In this document: positions 1 through 8,029 of the stretch, piece after piece
Layout: each line of letters begins with the position of its first letter
Numbering within the stretch: position 1 is the first letter of the stretch
DNA from: Mycobacterium pinniadriaticum
GTDB taxonomy: Bacteria; Actinomycetota; Actinomycetes; Mycobacteriales; Mycobacteriaceae
Length of the DNA stretch: 64,000 nucleotides
Direction: 5' to 3'
NCBI RefSeq assembly: GCF_026242045.1
Contig: NZ_JAPJDO010000013.1
Coordinates: forward strand, 62,001-126,000
Translations under genes and position numbers: made by a program
Notes under the pieces: model-generated
Databases searched by the model: none
Told to the model about the DNA's origin: nothing
What the model saw: the letters and a program-made list of their open reading frames with translations, nothing else

Positions 1-28
1 GTCGGCCGACGACGCACGCGCGCTCGTT

Positions 29-95
29 TCGCCCAAACCGACGAACCGCCGCGCAAGTTCGAGTAGATCGCGCCAAAACGTCGATCTCGGCGCGG
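29..95 (-). repeat. Intergenic 3'-end repeat, copy 1 of 3
   Basis: This 67-bp stretch matches two other intergenic sites in the window (30257-30324 and 48548-48611). All three share the core CGCCCAAACCGAC, then a CGCCG block, a variable (C/T)G(A/C)AGTGA-like middle and usually a GTCGATCTCGGCG end. Here it begins about 20 bp beyond the stop codon of the DUF5313 gene, read on the minus strand. CCGCGC/GCGCGG segments could pair. The role is not known to me; its position suggests a 3'-UTR or terminator-associated element. Confidence 0.6.
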
Positions 96-116
96 TGGAA
101 TCAACCCCTGACGCGC

Positions 117-503
117 TCAGTCGGTGTGGTTGCCATAGCGCTGGCGGTACTCCTCGTGGATCTCGGCGTCGCGCTTGCGGGCGCGTTCGTCCACCAGCGC
201 CGGATCCAGACCATGCTGACGGAGCCGGTAGGTGCGCCAGATCTTGTCCAGCGCGTGGGTGAAGTACAGGAACGGCAGGATCAGCAGGGCCGTCATCGCC
301 AAGTGCATCGGCACGGTGGTGGGAATCAGCCATAACGGAGCCGTCATCAGCAACCCGGGGAGGATCACCCGGATGAACGTACGGCGCTGCGCGCCCTTTC
401 CGGTCACGTCGTTTCGCACCCAGTCATGCATCGACGGCGGCAGGACCTTGCCGTAGCAGTAGGCGATGTACTGCGCAGGGTTGGGACGGGTGCTGTCGCT
501 CAT
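117..503 (-). CDS. DUF5313 family small membrane protein
   Basis: This is a 128-residue protein of the DUF5313 family found in mycobacteria; its function is unknown. Two hydrophobic segments (about residues 45-62 and 64-83) suggest two membrane passes, followed by a charged tail rich in Arg, Glu and His (residues 86-128). The ATG at 503 has AGGAG upstream. That Shine-Dalgarno overlaps the TAG stop of the glycosyltransferase gene lying 13 bp upstream, so translation of the two is probably coupled and they form an operon. The family call is from recognition of the overall sequence. Confidence 0.75.
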   Translation of the reverse strand: MSDSTRPNPAQYIAYCYGKVLPPSMHDWVRNDVTGKGAQRRTFIRVILPGLLMTAPLWLIPTTVPMHLAMTALLILPFLYFTHALDKIWRTYRLRQHGLDPALVDERARKRDAEIHEEYRQRYGNHTD

Positions 504-516
504 AGCCTTCGTACTC

Positions 517-1674
517 CTAGATCACACCGCTGACACGGGTTCCAACGTGCACCGCTTCCAGGACATTCCGCATGGCGTCGGCGCTCTGCCGCCAGGAGAA
601 GTCCCGGCTGCGGACTTTGGCCTTGGCGCCGAGCTCGTCCCGCAGGACATGTTCGGCCAGCAGGTATTCCAGGCGATCGACCAAGCCGTCATGGTCGTCA
701 ACCAGCACACCAGTCACGCCGTCGATGACTGAATCGGTGAGGCCCCCCGAGGATCGGTAGCCGATGGTCGGCACACCGTGCTGGGCGGCCTCGATGACGG
801 CCAAACCCCAGCCTTCTTTGCGGGACGGCAACACATGCACCCAGGATCGTTGTACGACATCGTGTTTGACCTCGTCGTCGACGTGACCGTGGAAGGTCAC
901 CGCATCGGAGATGCCGAGGCGCTCGGCCCGCTCGACCAGCCGGTCGTGCCACCACCCCCCGCCGACGATGTCCAGGTGAAGACCGGCGATGCGAGGCCGG
1001 AGTGCGGCCACCGCATCCAGCACGTCCTCGATCTGCTTGTGCGGCACCAGCCTCGACAGCACGACGACCCGGGGGGTCGGCGACCGCTGGCCGGTGAGAG
1101 TCTCCGGTGGCGCCTCGTCGAGGCCGTTGCGGACCACGGCGATCCGCGCGGCGTCGACACCGAGGTCGGACAAATCCCGCGCCGACGGCAGGGAGACCGT
1201 GACGTACTGGTTGCGCCGGTGCAGGCGCGGGGAGAGCCAGGACTCGACCAGCCAGCCCAACCGACCGACGAAACGACCGGCGACCGGCCACTGTTCGCGG
1301 TGGCAGTGATGGACCAGCACCGCCACCCGTCGTCCGAACGCGAGCCGAGCCAGGAACGGCACCCCGTTCTGGGTGTCGATGACGACGTCGGGACGCACCC
1401 GCCGCAGCGGGCCGAGCCCCAGCCGCGCGGCGACCATTGCCAGTCCCGCCCAGATGTAGACGCTGTAGGGCCCGCCGCCGCGGCTGATGGTGACGCCGTC
1501 GACGACCTCGCGGCGGGGGGCGCCCCGGTACCGGGCAGTGCGCAGGGTTACGGCGATGCCCGAGGAGGCCAGCAGCGTGCCAATGCGCTGGACGTAGGTT
1601 TCGCTGCCGCCGCCCTGTGGGTGGCCAGTGTCCCGCCAGCACAACAGCAGGACGGAGCGAACGGTGGTGGACAT
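517..1674 (-). CDS. GT4-family glycosyltransferase (Rv0225-like)
   Basis: This 385-residue protein is a retaining GT-B glycosyltransferase. An N-terminal GGGSETYV stretch (residues 21-28) matches the acceptor-side loop of GT4 enzymes. The C-terminal nucleotide-sugar domain has the E-x7-E signature EGWGLAVIE at 287-295. No signal peptide is visible, so it should act in the cytosol or at the inner leaflet. The divergent methyltransferase and the aldehyde dehydrogenase behind it reproduce the M. tuberculosis Rv0225/Rv0224c/Rv0223c order, which supports orthology with Rv0225. Donor and acceptor cannot be read from the sequence. The ATG at 1674 lacks a good Shine-Dalgarno, so the start is moderately sure. 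Confidence 0.85.
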   Translation of the reverse strand: MSTTVRSVLLLCWRDTGHPQGGGSETYVQRIGTLLASSGIAVTLRTARYRGAPRREVVDGVTISRGGGPYSVYIWAGLAMVAARLGLGPLRRVRPDVVIDTQNGVPFLARLAFGRRVAVLVHHCHREQWPVAGRFVGRLGWLVESWLSPRLHRRNQYVTVSLPSARDLSDLGVDAARIAVVRNGLDEAPPETLTGQRSPTPRVVVLSRLVPHKQIEDVLDAVAALRPRIAGLHLDIVGGGWWHDRLVERAERLGISDAVTFHGHVDDEVKHDVVQRSWVHVLPSRKEGWGLAVIEAAQHGVPTIGYRSSGGLTDSVIDGVTGVLVDDHDGLVDRLEYLLAEHVLRDELGAKAKVRSRDFSWRQSADAMRNVLEAVHVGTRVSGVI

Positions 1675-1775
1675 CGGGGTTCAGCCTAGCCCCGGATCGA
1701 GTTTCACTTTCTGCAGAGTCGTACTCGAACTTTTCCTGCGAAACGTGCAATTCGACGCGTGGATAGGGTGAGCCG

Positions 1776-2555
1776 ATGGCCGTCACCGACCTGTTCGCCC
1801 AGCGCGCAAGGCTAGGCCGTTCGGTACGGCTGCTGTCCGAATTCCGTCACGAACAACGCGACCCGGCCCGCTTCTACGGCGCCCTGGCCGCCGACACCGC
1901 CGACATGGTCGACGATCTCTGGCGGGCCACCCACCCTGAAGACCCCGCGGGGCACACTGTCGTCGACGTCGGCGGTGGTCCCGGCTACTTCGCCACCGCG
2001 TTCACCCGCGCGGGCTGGACCTATGTGGGCGTGGAACCCGATCCGAGCGAGATGCACGCCGCCGAACACCTGCGCCAGGCGGGACCGGGCTCATTCGTGC
2101 GGGCATCCGGGATGGCCCTGCCGTTCGCCGACGGCAGCGTCGATGTCTGCTTGTCCTCCAACGTCGCCGAGCATGTGCCCCGGCCGTGGCAGCTCGGTTC
2201 GGAGATGCTGCGCATCACCCGCCCCGGCGGGCTGGCGATCCTGTCCTACACCGTCTGGCTCGGCCCGTTCGGCGGACACGAGATGGGTCTGACGCACTAT
2301 CTCGGTGGCGCCAGGGCGGCCGCCCGCTACACCCGCAAGCACGGCCGGCCGCCCAAGAACAACTACGGGTCGTCGCTTTACGCCGTCTCGGCGGCCGACG
2401 GCCTGGCCTGGGCGGCGGGCACCGGTGCACTGGTCGCGGCTTTCCCGCGCTACCACCCGCGATGGGCCTGGTGGCTGACATCGGTGCCGGGTTTACGGGA
2501 GTTCCTGGTGAGCAATCTGGTGCTGGTGCTGCAGCCCCCGATCCCGGCGAAATGA
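1776..2555 (+). CDS. Class I SAM-dependent methyltransferase (Rv0224c-like)
   Basis: This 259-residue class I methyltransferase has the SAM-binding motif VVDVGGGPGYF at about residues 62-72 and the acidic residue ending strand beta2 in GVEPDP (E87). A conserved SSNVAEHVPRPW segment follows, and the C-terminal third is more hydrophobic and Trp-rich. The substrate is unknown; the neighbouring glycosyltransferase makes a lipid or glycolipid plausible, which is inference. It starts with ATG at 1776 behind a purine-rich AGGGTGAG. The gene runs divergently from the glycosyltransferase, with 101 bp between them, and the aldehyde dehydrogenase follows in the same direction. Confidence 0.85.
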   Translation: MAVTDLFAQRARLGRSVRLLSEFRHEQRDPARFYGALAADTADMVDDLWRATHPEDPAGHTVVDVGGGPGYFATAFTRAGWTYVGVEPDPSEMHAAEHLRQAGPGSFVRASGMALPFADGSVDVCLSSNVAEHVPRPWQLGSEMLRITRPGGLAILSYTVWLGPFGGHEMGLTHYLGGARAAARYTRKHGRPPKNNYGSSLYAVSAADGLAWAAGTGALVAAFPRYHPRWAWWLTSVPGLREFLVSNLVLVLQPPIPAK

Positions 2556-2565
2556 ACAGGTTCTA
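2552..2565 (+). promoter_or_regulatory. KstR-like operator (13 of 14-type match), overlaps stop codon
   Basis: The sequence ATGAACAGGTTCTA matches the KstR consensus TnnAACnnGTTnnA except at the first base. It overlaps the TGA stop (2553-2555) of the methyltransferase gene and lies 31 bp upstream of the aldehyde dehydrogenase ATG. As I recall, the M. tuberculosis orthologue Rv0223c belongs to the cholesterol-responsive KstR regulon, which would fit. Confidence 0.5.
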
Positions 2566-2596
2566 GTTTTTGTCTTTAGTCGGTAGTGTGACGGTC

Positions 2597-4072
2597 ATGA
2601 CACAGAGCACCGCGTTCAAGACCGAGTGGGACAAGCTGTTCATCGGCGGCAAGTGGGTCGAGCCGTCCACCTCTGAGGTCATCGAAGTGCATTCACCGGC
2701 CACCGGTGAACTGGTCGGCAAGGTGCCGCTGGCCGCCAAGGCTGATGTCGACGCCGCCTGCGCGGCCGCGCGCAAGGCCTTCGACGAGGGTCCGTGGCCG
2801 CACATGTCTCCCGCGGAGCGCGGCGAGATTCTGGGCCGCGCAGTCAAGATCCTCGAGGAGCGGGCCGACGAGCTCAAGTTCCTGCTGGCCGCCGAGACGG
2901 GTCAGCCGCCGACGATCGTCGACATGATGCAATACGGCGCGGCGATGTCGGCGTTCCAGTACTTCGCGGGCGCTGCCGACAAGTTCACCTGGCGCGAGTT
3001 CCGCGACGGGGTCTACGGCACGACCATGGTGCTGCGCGAACCGATCGGCGTCGTCGCGGCCGTCACCGCCTGGAACGTGCCGTTCTTCCTGGCGGCCAAC
3101 AAGCTCGGCCCCGCGCTGTTGGCCGGTTGCACGATCGTGGTCAAGCCCGCCGCCGAGACCCCGCTGTCACTGTTCGCGATGGCCGAGATCTTCGCCGAGG
3201 CCGGGCTGCCGGAGGGTGTGCTCTCGGTCGTCCCCGGCGGCCCGGAAACCGGTCGCGCGCTCACCGCCAACCCCGAGATCGACAAGTTCACGTTCACCGG
3301 GTCCAGCGCGGTCGGCAAGGAGATCGCCAAGATCGCCGCTGAGAAGCTCAAGCCGTGCACCCTCGAACTCGGCGGCAAGTCGGCGGCCATCATCCTCGAG
3401 GACGCCGACCTGGATTCCACCCTGCCGATGCTGGTGTTCTCCGGCCTGATGAACTGCGGCCAGGCCTGCGTCGGGCAGACCCGCATCCTGGCGCCCCGGT
3501 CGCGCTACGACGAGGTTGTCGAGAAGCTCTCGGCCGCGGTCGCGGCCATGCCCATCGGGCTGCCCGACAACCCCGGCGCCATGATCGGCCCACTGATCAG
3601 TGAGAAGCAGCGCGAGCGGGTCGAGGGCTACATCAAGAAGGGTGTCGAGGAGGGCGCGCGACTGGTCACCGGCGGTGCGCGTCCGGACGGACTCGACGAC
3701 GGCTGGTTTGTCCAGCCGACGGTGTTCGCCGATGTCGACAACTCGATGACCATCGCCCAGGAGGAGATCTTCGGGCCGGTGCTGGCGGTGATCCCGTACG
3801 ACACCGAGGAAGACGCCGTGCGGATCGCCAACGATTCGGTCTACGGCCTGGCCGGGTCGGTCTACACCACCGACAACGACAAGGCCATGAAGATCGCCGC
3901 CCAGATCCGCACCGGCACGTACGCGGTGAACATGTACGCCTTCGATCCGGGTTCGCCCTTCGGCGGTTACAAGAACTCCGGCATCGGCCGGGAGAACGGG
4001 CCCGAGGGCATCGAGCAGTACACGCAGGCCAAGAGCGTGCTGCTGCCCTTCGGCTACACGCCGCAGGCGTGA
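2597..4072 (+). CDS. NAD(P)-dependent aldehyde dehydrogenase (Rv0223c-like)
   Basis: This 491-residue protein is a complete aldehyde dehydrogenase that would oxidise an aldehyde to the acid with NAD(P)+. The conserved Glu sits in TLELGGK (about E257), and the catalytic Cys in the GQAC motif (about C291) is followed by GQTR. The AWNVPF and KPAAETPL cofactor-site motifs are present. I place the start at the ATG at 2597 (MTQSTAFK); an upstream in-frame TTG exists but is unlikely. A KstR-like box lies just upstream, which suggests a role in sterol or lipid side-chain oxidation. It ends 7 bp from the convergent MaoC gene. Confidence 0.92.
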   Translation: MTQSTAFKTEWDKLFIGGKWVEPSTSEVIEVHSPATGELVGKVPLAAKADVDAACAAARKAFDEGPWPHMSPAERGEILGRAVKILEERADELKFLLAAETGQPPTIVDMMQYGAAMSAFQYFAGAADKFTWREFRDGVYGTTMVLREPIGVVAAVTAWNVPFFLAANKLGPALLAGCTIVVKPAAETPLSLFAMAEIFAEAGLPEGVLSVVPGGPETGRALTANPEIDKFTFTGSSAVGKEIAKIAAEKLKPCTLELGGKSAAIILEDADLDSTLPMLVFSGLMNCGQACVGQTRILAPRSRYDEVVEKLSAAVAAMPIGLPDNPGAMIGPLISEKQRERVEGYIKKGVEEGARLVTGGARPDGLDDGWFVQPTVFADVDNSMTIAQEEIFGPVLAVIPYDTEEDAVRIANDSVYGLAGSVYTTDNDKAMKIAAQIRTGTYAVNMYAFDPGSPFGGYKNSGIGRENGPEGIEQYTQAKSVLLPFGYTPQA

Positions 4073-4079
4073 GACTTCG

Positions 4080-4538
4080 CTAGAAAATCGCCCGGACGAT
4101 CATCTCGGCCACGGCGGCGGGCTTGTCGACGCCGTCGATCTCGATGGTGTGCTTCACGGTGAGGTTGACGGTGTTGTCGTCGACCTTGTCGGCACCGACG
4201 AGCTCCGAGCGCACCCGGATGCTGCTGTCCACCGGGACCGCCGCGACGAACCGCACCTTGTTGAGCCCGTAGTTGATGGCCATTTTCGCGTTCTCGACGC
4301 GGAAGTTGTCCTTGCTCAGCGCGGGGACCAACGACAACGTCAGGAAACCGTGGGCAATCGGTGCGCCATAAGGGCTTTCGGCCTTGGCCCGCTCGACATC
4401 GACGTGGATCCACTGGTGGTCACCGGTGGCGTCGGCGAAGTCGTTGATGCGCTTCTGGTCGATCTGCAGCCACTCGCTGACGCCGAGTTCCTGGCCGACC
4501 GCGGAGGCCGCATCGTCGATGGACGTGATCACCTTCAT
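4080..4538 (-). CDS. MaoC-like (R)-specific enoyl-CoA hydratase (Rv0130/HtdZ type)
   Basis: This is a 152-residue single-hotdog protein with the R-hydratase signature DFADATGDHQWIHVD. The catalytic pair is Asp40 and His45, the spacing expected for Rv0130 (HtdZ), followed by IAHGFLTLSL at 61-70. The predicted reaction is hydration of trans-2-enoyl-CoA to (R)-3-hydroxyacyl-CoA. It lies 54 bp downstream of the FadE5-type dehydrogenase on the same strand, so dehydrogenation and hydration are probably encoded together. The start is ATG at 4538, preceded by GAGGAAGTGCCCCC, a workable Shine-Dalgarno. In M. tuberculosis the HtdZ gene is elsewhere, so this may be a paralogue. Confidence 0.9.
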   Translation of the reverse strand: MKVITSIDDAASAVGQELGVSEWLQIDQKRINDFADATGDHQWIHVDVERAKAESPYGAPIAHGFLTLSLVPALSKDNFRVENAKMAINYGLNKVRFVAAVPVDSSIRVRSELVGADKVDDNTVNLTVKHTIEIDGVDKPAAVAEMIVRAIF

Positions 4539-4592
4539 GGGGGCACTTCCTCTTCAGTCTCTGCCGGTTGTCCCCGCCATCTTGACCGACGC

Positions 4593-6422
4593 CTAGAACG
4601 CCTCTTCGCTCAGGTCCATGATGGTCAGTTCCATCGACTCCGCGATCTGCCGCTCGGCGGCCAGCCGAGGCAGCACATTGGCGGCGAAGAAGGCCGCCAC
4701 CGCGACCTTGCCGCGGTAGAAAGCCTCGTCCCGCGGATCGGGATCACCGTCGAGTGCCCGCAGCGCAATCTCGGCCTGGCGCAACAGGAACCAGCCGATC
4801 AGCAGATCGCCGACCGAGAGCAGGAACCCCACCGACTCCAAGCCCACCCGGTACAGCTCGCGCGCGTCGTCCTGGGCCCCGAGTAGATAACCGGTCATCG
4901 TGGCCGCCACGGCGCGAACATTGTCCAGCGCGTCGGCCAGCGATGTTCGGCCGGCGGCGAGCTCGGGCCGAGCATCGGGGCTGTCGATGAACTTCTCGAT
5001 CTGGGTGACGAGGTGTGCCAGCGCTCCGCCCCGGTCCCTGGCGATCTTGCGGAAGAAGAAGTCCTGGGCCTGGATCGCGGTGGTGCCCTCGTAGAGCGAG
5101 TCGATCTTCGCGTCGCGGATGTACTGCTCGATCGGATAGTCCTGCAGGAACCCCGACCCGCCGAACGTCTGCAACGACTCGGTCAGACACTGGTATGCCC
5201 GCTCCGAACCGACCCCTTTCACGATCGGCAGCAACAGGTCGTTGACGCGTTCGGCCATCGAGGCATCGGCGCCCGAAACCACCTGCGCCACGGTGGGATC
5301 CTGGTGCGCGGCGGTATAGAGATAGAGTGCGCGCAACCCCTCGGCGTAGGCCTTCTGCGTCATCAGAGCACGTCGCACATCGGGGTGGTGGATGATCGTC
5401 ACCCGGGGGGCCGTCTTGTCGGTCATCTGCGTCATGTCGGCACCCTGCACCCTGGTCTTGGCGTACTCCAGCGCGTTGAGATAACCCGTCGACAGGGTGG
5501 CAATCGCTTTGGTGCCCACGAACATCCGTGCGTACTCGATGACCTTGAACATCTGTGCGATGCCGTTGTGGACGTCACCCACCAACCAGCCCACCGCGGG
5601 CTTTCCGTGCAGTCCCAGGCTGAGCTCGGTGGTCGCCGACGCCTTCAGGCCCATCTTGTGCTCGAGATTGGTGACGAACACGCCGTTGCGGTCGCCGGGC
5701 GCGCCCGTCTCTGGATCGAGCAGGAACTTGGGGACCACGAACAGACTCAGCCCCTTCGTACCGGGCCCCGCCCCCTCGGGCCGGGCCAGCACGAGATGCA
5801 GGATGTTCTCGAAGTAGTCGTCGGCGTCGCCGTTGGTGATGAAGCGCTTGACGCCTTCGATGTGCCAGGTCCCGTCACCGGCGTCGACGGCCTTGGTGCG
5901 CCCGGCGCCGACGTCGGAACCGGCATCCGGCTCGGTCAACACCATCGTGGCGCACCAGTTGCGTTCAGCGGCCAGGGTCGCCCAGTGCTGCTGCTGGGCG
6001 TTGCCGATGTGGAACAGGATGTTGGCCATGATCGGGCCGGCCATGTACATGAACACCGCCGGGTTGGCACCCAGCACCAGCTCGTCGATCGCCCAGGTGA
6101 CCATCGCCGGGGCCGGGACGCCGCCGACCTCCTCGGCCAGCCCGATGCGGAACCACTCCCCCTGCTGCCAGGCCCGCATCGATTTCTTGAACGGCTCGGG
6201 CAACGACACGGCGTGCGTGTCGGGGTCGAACGTCGGTGGATGCCGGTCGGTTTCGGCGAACGATTCCGCGACCGGGCCCTCGGCCAGGCGGGCGGCCTCG
6301 GCCAGCATCTCGCGTACCGAGTCCCCGTCGAGATCGGGATAGTCGTCGAGGGCCTTCTCCAGATCGAGCGACTCGAACAGATTGAACTCGAGGTCGCGGA
6401 CGTTGCTCTTGTAATGGCTCAT
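4593..6422 (-). CDS. FadE5-type acyl-CoA dehydrogenase
   Basis: This 609-residue acyl-CoA dehydrogenase is of the long FadE5 type (about 610 residues, against about 380-400 for ordinary members). The N-terminus [15 protein letters not shown] is what I recall for FadE5. Motifs present include [15 protein letters not shown] at the flavin/substrate site and [14 protein letters not shown], whose Glu is the catalytic base. The C-terminal extra domain is typical of this subfamily. The start is ATG at 6422, with AGAAGGA eight bases upstream. It heads an operon with the MaoC hydratase and is transcribed away from a TetR gene. A 28-bp perfect palindrome lies about 80 bp upstream of the start. Confidence 0.9.
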   Translation of the reverse strand: MSHYKSNVRDLEFNLFESLDLEKALDDYPDLDGDSVREMLAEAARLAEGPVAESFAETDRHPPTFDPDTHAVSLPEPFKKSMRAWQQGEWFRIGLAEEVGGVPAPAMVTWAIDELVLGANPAVFMYMAGPIMANILFHIGNAQQQHWATLAAERNWCATMVLTEPDAGSDVGAGRTKAVDAGDGTWHIEGVKRFITNGDADDYFENILHLVLARPEGAGPGTKGLSLFVVPKFLLDPETGAPGDRNGVFVTNLEHKMGLKASATTELSLGLHGKPAVGWLVGDVHNGIAQMFKVIEYARMFVGTKAIATLSTGYLNALEYAKTRVQGADMTQMTDKTAPRVTIIHHPDVRRALMTQKAYAEGLRALYLYTAAHQDPTVAQVVSGADASMAERVNDLLLPIVKGVGSERAYQCLTESLQTFGGSGFLQDYPIEQYIRDAKIDSLYEGTTAIQAQDFFFRKIARDRGGALAHLVTQIEKFIDSPDARPELAAGRTSLADALDNVRAVAATMTGYLLGAQDDARELYRVGLESVGFLLSVGDLLIGWFLLRQAEIALRALDGDPDPRDEAFYRGKVAVAAFFAANVLPRLAAERQIAESMELTIMDLSEEAF

Positions 6423-6500
6423 CGCTTGCGTCCTTCTCATCGCCGACTGAGCCGAGCCTAGCCCGTCTAGCTGGCCTGATCAGGGGGATCGAACGGCGTC

Positions 6501-6528
6501 CAGGAATATGACCTAGATCATATTCCTG
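6501..6528. promoter_or_regulatory. 28-bp perfect palindrome, candidate TetR operator
   Basis: CAGGAATATGA and TCATATTCCTG form perfect 11-bp arms around a CCTAGA centre, between the divergent FadE5 operon and the small ORF/TetR unit. The size and AT-rich arms suit a TetR dimer-of-dimers site, and the adjacent TetR gene at 6821 is the obvious candidate ligand. A separate 10-bp perfect palindrome, CCTGATCAGG, lies at 6475-6484. Around 6622 an imperfect CTTATGGTCGTAAG may mark a promoter or a second site. Confidence 0.6.
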
Positions 6529-6682
6529 CTGTCGCGCCTGAAGAATGCCCAGCTCAACACTCACCTTCTCCAGCTGTTCACCTTCACGACAACTCATCGC
6601 TTGCGCTAAGAGCGTTCTAATCTTATGGTCGTAAGCATAGTTATGGAGTTGGTCTCGAGATCTGCCCTGCAAGGAGAGAAAG

Positions 6683-6820
6683 ATGTGGCTGATCGAGCTG
6701 AATATCGCCGGCCACCGGTTCACGCGCCACGTGCCTGACAAGCGCCGGCAGCTGTTCGGTCGGGGTGCTCGTGCGCTGGCATGGCGGGGTAGCCATGTCC
6801 GTCAATCCCCCGCCGCCTGA
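6683..6820 (+). CDS. Small basic protein, translationally coupled to TetR gene
   Basis: This 45-residue ORF begins MWLIELNIAGHRFTRH and is rich in Arg and His (predicted strongly basic). Its ATG at 6683 has a strong Shine-Dalgarno, AAGGAGAG, at 6671-6678. Its TGA stop (6818-6820) abuts the ATG of the TetR gene at 6821 with no gap. The TetR start has no Shine-Dalgarno of its own, so its translation probably depends on ribosomes finishing this ORF. I do not recognise the peptide. It could be a real small protein or a leader that only serves coupling. Confidence 0.6.
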   Translation: MWLIELNIAGHRFTRHVPDKRRQLFGRGARALAWRGSHVRQSPAA

Positions 6821-7453
6821 ATGACCCAGTCGCCGACCGGTACCACCCGCCGAGCTCGCGGGTCCACCCGCACCAAGATGCTGGTGGCCGCCGCCGAGGT
6901 GCTGCGCGAACGCGGCGCCGCCGGAGTGACCATCGACGAGGTGCTCGCCCGCAGCGGAGCGCCACGCGGCTCGGTCTATCACCATTTCCCCGAAGGGCGA
7001 AGCCAGATCCTGCGTGAGGCCTTGGACTTCGCCGGTTACGAGATGAGCGCCAGCCTCGACGAAGCAGCCAAGGAGAGCACCACGGTGTTGCTTCGTCGCT
7101 TCGTCCAGCTCTGGGAAAATGCCTTGCTCACAAGCGATTACACCGCCGGATGCCCCGTGCTGGCCGCTGCGGTGGGATCCGGCGAGGACGAGCATCAGCT
7201 GACCTCGGTCGCCGCAGAGATCTTCAGCCGCTGGCGTGAGGCCGCCAAAGAGTCGTACCTGCGGGACGGCTTCGAGGCTGGCGACGCCAGCGCACTCGCC
7301 GACACCACTCTGGCTGCGATGGAGGGTGCGGTCGTGCTGTGCCGGTCGGTACGCAGCCTGCAACCACTACACGACGTCGCCGCACAGCTGGAATTCCTGA
7401 TCAAGGCCAAAGAATTCGTGACGAAGTTCGGTGTGCCGTCACTCAACCCCTGA
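6821..7453 (+). CDS. TetR/AcrR-family transcriptional regulator
   Basis: This 210-residue TetR repressor has its helix-turn-helix in residues 20-60 (VTIDEVLARSGAPRGSVYHH). The ligand domain contains YTAGCPVLAAAVG, which resembles the LmrA/YxaF branch of the family. It is transcribed divergently from the FadE5/MaoC operon across a region with a 28-bp palindrome, the standard arrangement for an autoregulated repressor of the neighbouring operon. The ATG follows the small ORF without a gap. The 3' end overlaps the convergent RibD-like gene by 11 bp (7443-7453). The ligand is unknown; an acyl-CoA is a guess from context. Confidence 0.92.
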   Translation: MTQSPTGTTRRARGSTRTKMLVAAAEVLRERGAAGVTIDEVLARSGAPRGSVYHHFPEGRSQILREALDFAGYEMSASLDEAAKESTTVLLRRFVQLWENALLTSDYTAGCPVLAAAVGSGEDEHQLTSVAAEIFSRWREAAKESYLRDGFEAGDASALADTTLAAMEGAVVLCRSVRSLQPLHDVAAQLEFLIKAKEFVTKFGVPSLNP

Positions 7454-7967
7454 ACCGCCAACGAGCACAGACGAAATCGCCGTTGACACCGGTTTCTGCC
7501 AACACCCACTCAGACCGGATCGGCAGCACCGGCGCGCCTGAGCCCAGGCTGCACGGCGCATAGGACACGATCACCTCGTCGACCAGTCCCGCGGCGACGA
7601 ACTGGGCGGCCACGTCACCACCGCCCACCACCCACACGTCACGTTCACCGGCGGCGTCGACCAAGAGCGGATGCAGGTCGGCGACGGAGCCGTTGAACAC
7701 CGTCACCGGATGGTCCTCGGCGATGATCTGCGGACGGTGGGTGAGCACCCAACTCGGCTGGCTGTACATCCACTCCCCGGGCTGATTGGCCAGCAGCCAT
7801 TCGTAGGTCCCCGACCCCATCACCAGCGCGCCGACGCCGGTGTTGAACGCCTCGTAGCCGAAGGGCTCGTTCACGTCGATCGCGCGGGAGGTCAGCCAGT
7901 CCAGGCTGCCCGCATCGTCGACGATGAACCCGTCCAGACTCGATGCGGTGAAGTACACGGTGGCCAT
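7443..7967 (-). CDS. Dihydrofolate reductase / RibD C-terminal-like reductase
   Basis: This 174-residue protein belongs to the RibD_C/DHFR-like fold. The N-terminus VYFTASSLDGFIVD is the typical first strand and loop of this family. LVMGSGTYEWLL and DVWVVGGGDVAAQFVAAGLVDEVIVSYAP carry the NADPH-binding glycine motif. Such stand-alone proteins reduce pterin- or deazaflavin-type substrates, but specific functions are rarely known. It is encoded between two lipid genes with no obvious pathway link. Start ATG at 7967; the 3' end overlaps the TetR gene by 11 bp. Confidence 0.88.
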   Translation of the reverse strand: MATVYFTASSLDGFIVDDAGSLDWLTSRAIDVNEPFGYEAFNTGVGALVMGSGTYEWLLANQPGEWMYSQPSWVLTHRPQIIAEDHPVTVFNGSVADLHPLLVDAAGERDVWVVGGGDVAAQFVAAGLVDEVIVSYAPCSLGSGAPVLPIRSEWVLAETGVNGDFVCARWRFRG

Positions 7968-8029
7968 GGGAACTGAGTATGGTCAGCCCGTCCGACAGGG
8001 ATCGCTGTGCTGATGCTGGAATACAAGGT

